Part shown: positions 4,989 to 5,424 of the stretch, one piece after another
Layout of the letters: each line of letters opens with the position of its first letter
Numbering within the stretch: position 1 is the first letter of the stretch
Assembly: GCA_019246495.1 (NCBI GenBank)
Contig: JAFAQI010000159.1
Location: 1 to 5,424 of the forward strand
DNA length: 5,424 nt
Direction of reading: 5' to 3'
Source of the DNA: Frankiales bacterium
Lineage (GTDB): Bacteria; Actinomycetota; Actinomycetes; JAFAQI01
The notes under the pieces: generated by a model
The model's input: only the letters and a program-made list of their open reading frames with translations
What the model was told of the DNA's origin: nothing
Database searches by the model: none
Made by a program: the position numbers and the translations under genes

Positions 4989-5424
4989 ATGCGCCGGCGC
5001 CGGGTCGTTTTCGCCGTCGCGGCGGCGACCGTTCTGTCCGGGCTTGCCCTGGTCGTCGTGCACGTTCTGCTCCGCCAGGTGACGCCGGTCGTCCCCGAGT
5101 GCCGGCTCGGGCGGGGCCCCGCCGCGCTCCTCTTGTCGACTGACCAGGCGGCCAACGCCTCGACGATCGCGGCCGTCGCCAGACGAGAGGCGCTTCCCGA
5201 CCACGCGGTGACGATCGCGATCGCCACCGCACTCCAGGAGTCGAAGCTGCAGAACCTGCCGTTCGGCGACCGCGACTCGGTCGGGCTGTTCCAGCAGCGG
5301 CCGAGCCAGGGCTGGGGACGCCGCGCGCAGCTGTTGCAGCCCGCGTTCGCCGCCGCCGCGTTCTATGCCCATCTCCGCCAGGTGCCGGGGTGGCAGACGC
5401 TTCCGGTAACGGTGGCCGCGCAGT
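4989..5424 (+). CDS. Membrane-anchored lysozyme-like (putative peptidoglycan hydrolase) protein, 3'-truncated by the window edge
   Basis: The first 145 residues are present and the frame is still open at the window end. MRRRR is followed by a hydrophobic helix (about 6-28), so this is a signal anchor or type II membrane protein with its bulk outside the cell. The extracytoplasmic part contains DQAANASTIAAVARREALPD (52-71), ATALQESKLQNL (79-90), then DRDSVGLFQQRPSQGWG (94-110) and FYAHLRQVPGWQTLPVTVAAQ (125-145). The ES..L followed by GLFQ arrangement matches lysozyme/lytic-transglycosylase folds, with Glu84 the likely catalytic acid. I recall many actinobacterial homologues annotated only as hypothetical or misleadingly as heavy metal transporter. 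A role in cutting or remodelling cell wall is inferred, not shown. A good ribosome site precedes ATG 4989. It is divergent from the ATP-binding gene, with 71 bp between the two starts. Confidence 0.85.
   Translation, partial: MRRRRVVFAVAAATVLSGLALVVVHVLLRQVTPVVPECRLGRGPAALLLSTDQAANASTIAAVARREALPDHAVTIAIATALQESKLQNLPFGDRDSVGLFQQRPSQGWGRRAQLLQPAFAAAAFYAHLRQVPGWQTLPVTVAAQ

Noticed and set aside
4918..5232. N-terminal extension of the ATP-binding frame upstream of ATG 4917
   Set aside because: The added residues are Arg/Gly/Pro-rich and unlike the family, and they would overlap the start and anchor region of the divergent lysozyme-like gene.

Overview
The window reads as chromosomal DNA of a high-GC Gram-positive (actinobacterial) species. 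All seven genes have strongly GC-biased codons, GTG is used as a start, gene spacing is tight, and three of the proteins belong to types I associate with Actinobacteria: a serine-kinase-like ATP-binding protein of the RsbW/HATPase_c_2 kind, a single-pass lysozyme-like exported protein, and an aminotransferase resembling Mycobacterium tuberculosis Rv0858c. I cannot name the genus. No mobile element, tRNA, rRNA or CRISPR array is visible.

Left half, plus strand (1-3479): the 3' part of a short-chain dehydrogenase/reductase, then a complete class I/II PLP aminotransferase 8 bp later, then a complete long-form signal peptide peptidase SppA (two S49 domains) 9 bp after that. The spacing suggests one transcription unit, although a perfect GC hairpin sits at the end of the reductase gene.

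Middle (3471-3506): the plus-strand run meets a minus-strand run at a small array of 2.7 copies of a 13-bp unit. The 8-bp core of each unit is a palindrome that carries a TGA stop on both strands. The first copy supplies the SppA stop and the last copy supplies the stop of the convergent flavodoxin gene. Neighbouring copies can pair into hairpins, so the array may be a bidirectional terminator.

Right half, minus strand (4917 down to 3498): a three-gene run of an RsbW-like ATP-binding protein, an unrecognised 156-residue probably helical protein that overlaps it by 4 bp (GTGA), and a small flavodoxin-family protein after an 8-bp gap. Close coupling suggests a regulatory kinase with a dedicated partner, with the flavoprotein added downstream. 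A TACGAT hexamer 6 nt upstream of the ATP-binding gene's ATG suggests a leaderless transcript.

Right edge, plus strand (4989 to the end): a divergently transcribed, membrane-anchored protein with a lysozyme-like domain, cut off by the window end. Its start is 71 bp from the ATP-binding gene's start, so the two may share a control region. The most unusual points are the stop-codon repeat array, the uncharacterised helical partner of the ATP-binding protein, and the lack of any visible membrane anchor in SppA. None amounts to proof of a new system.
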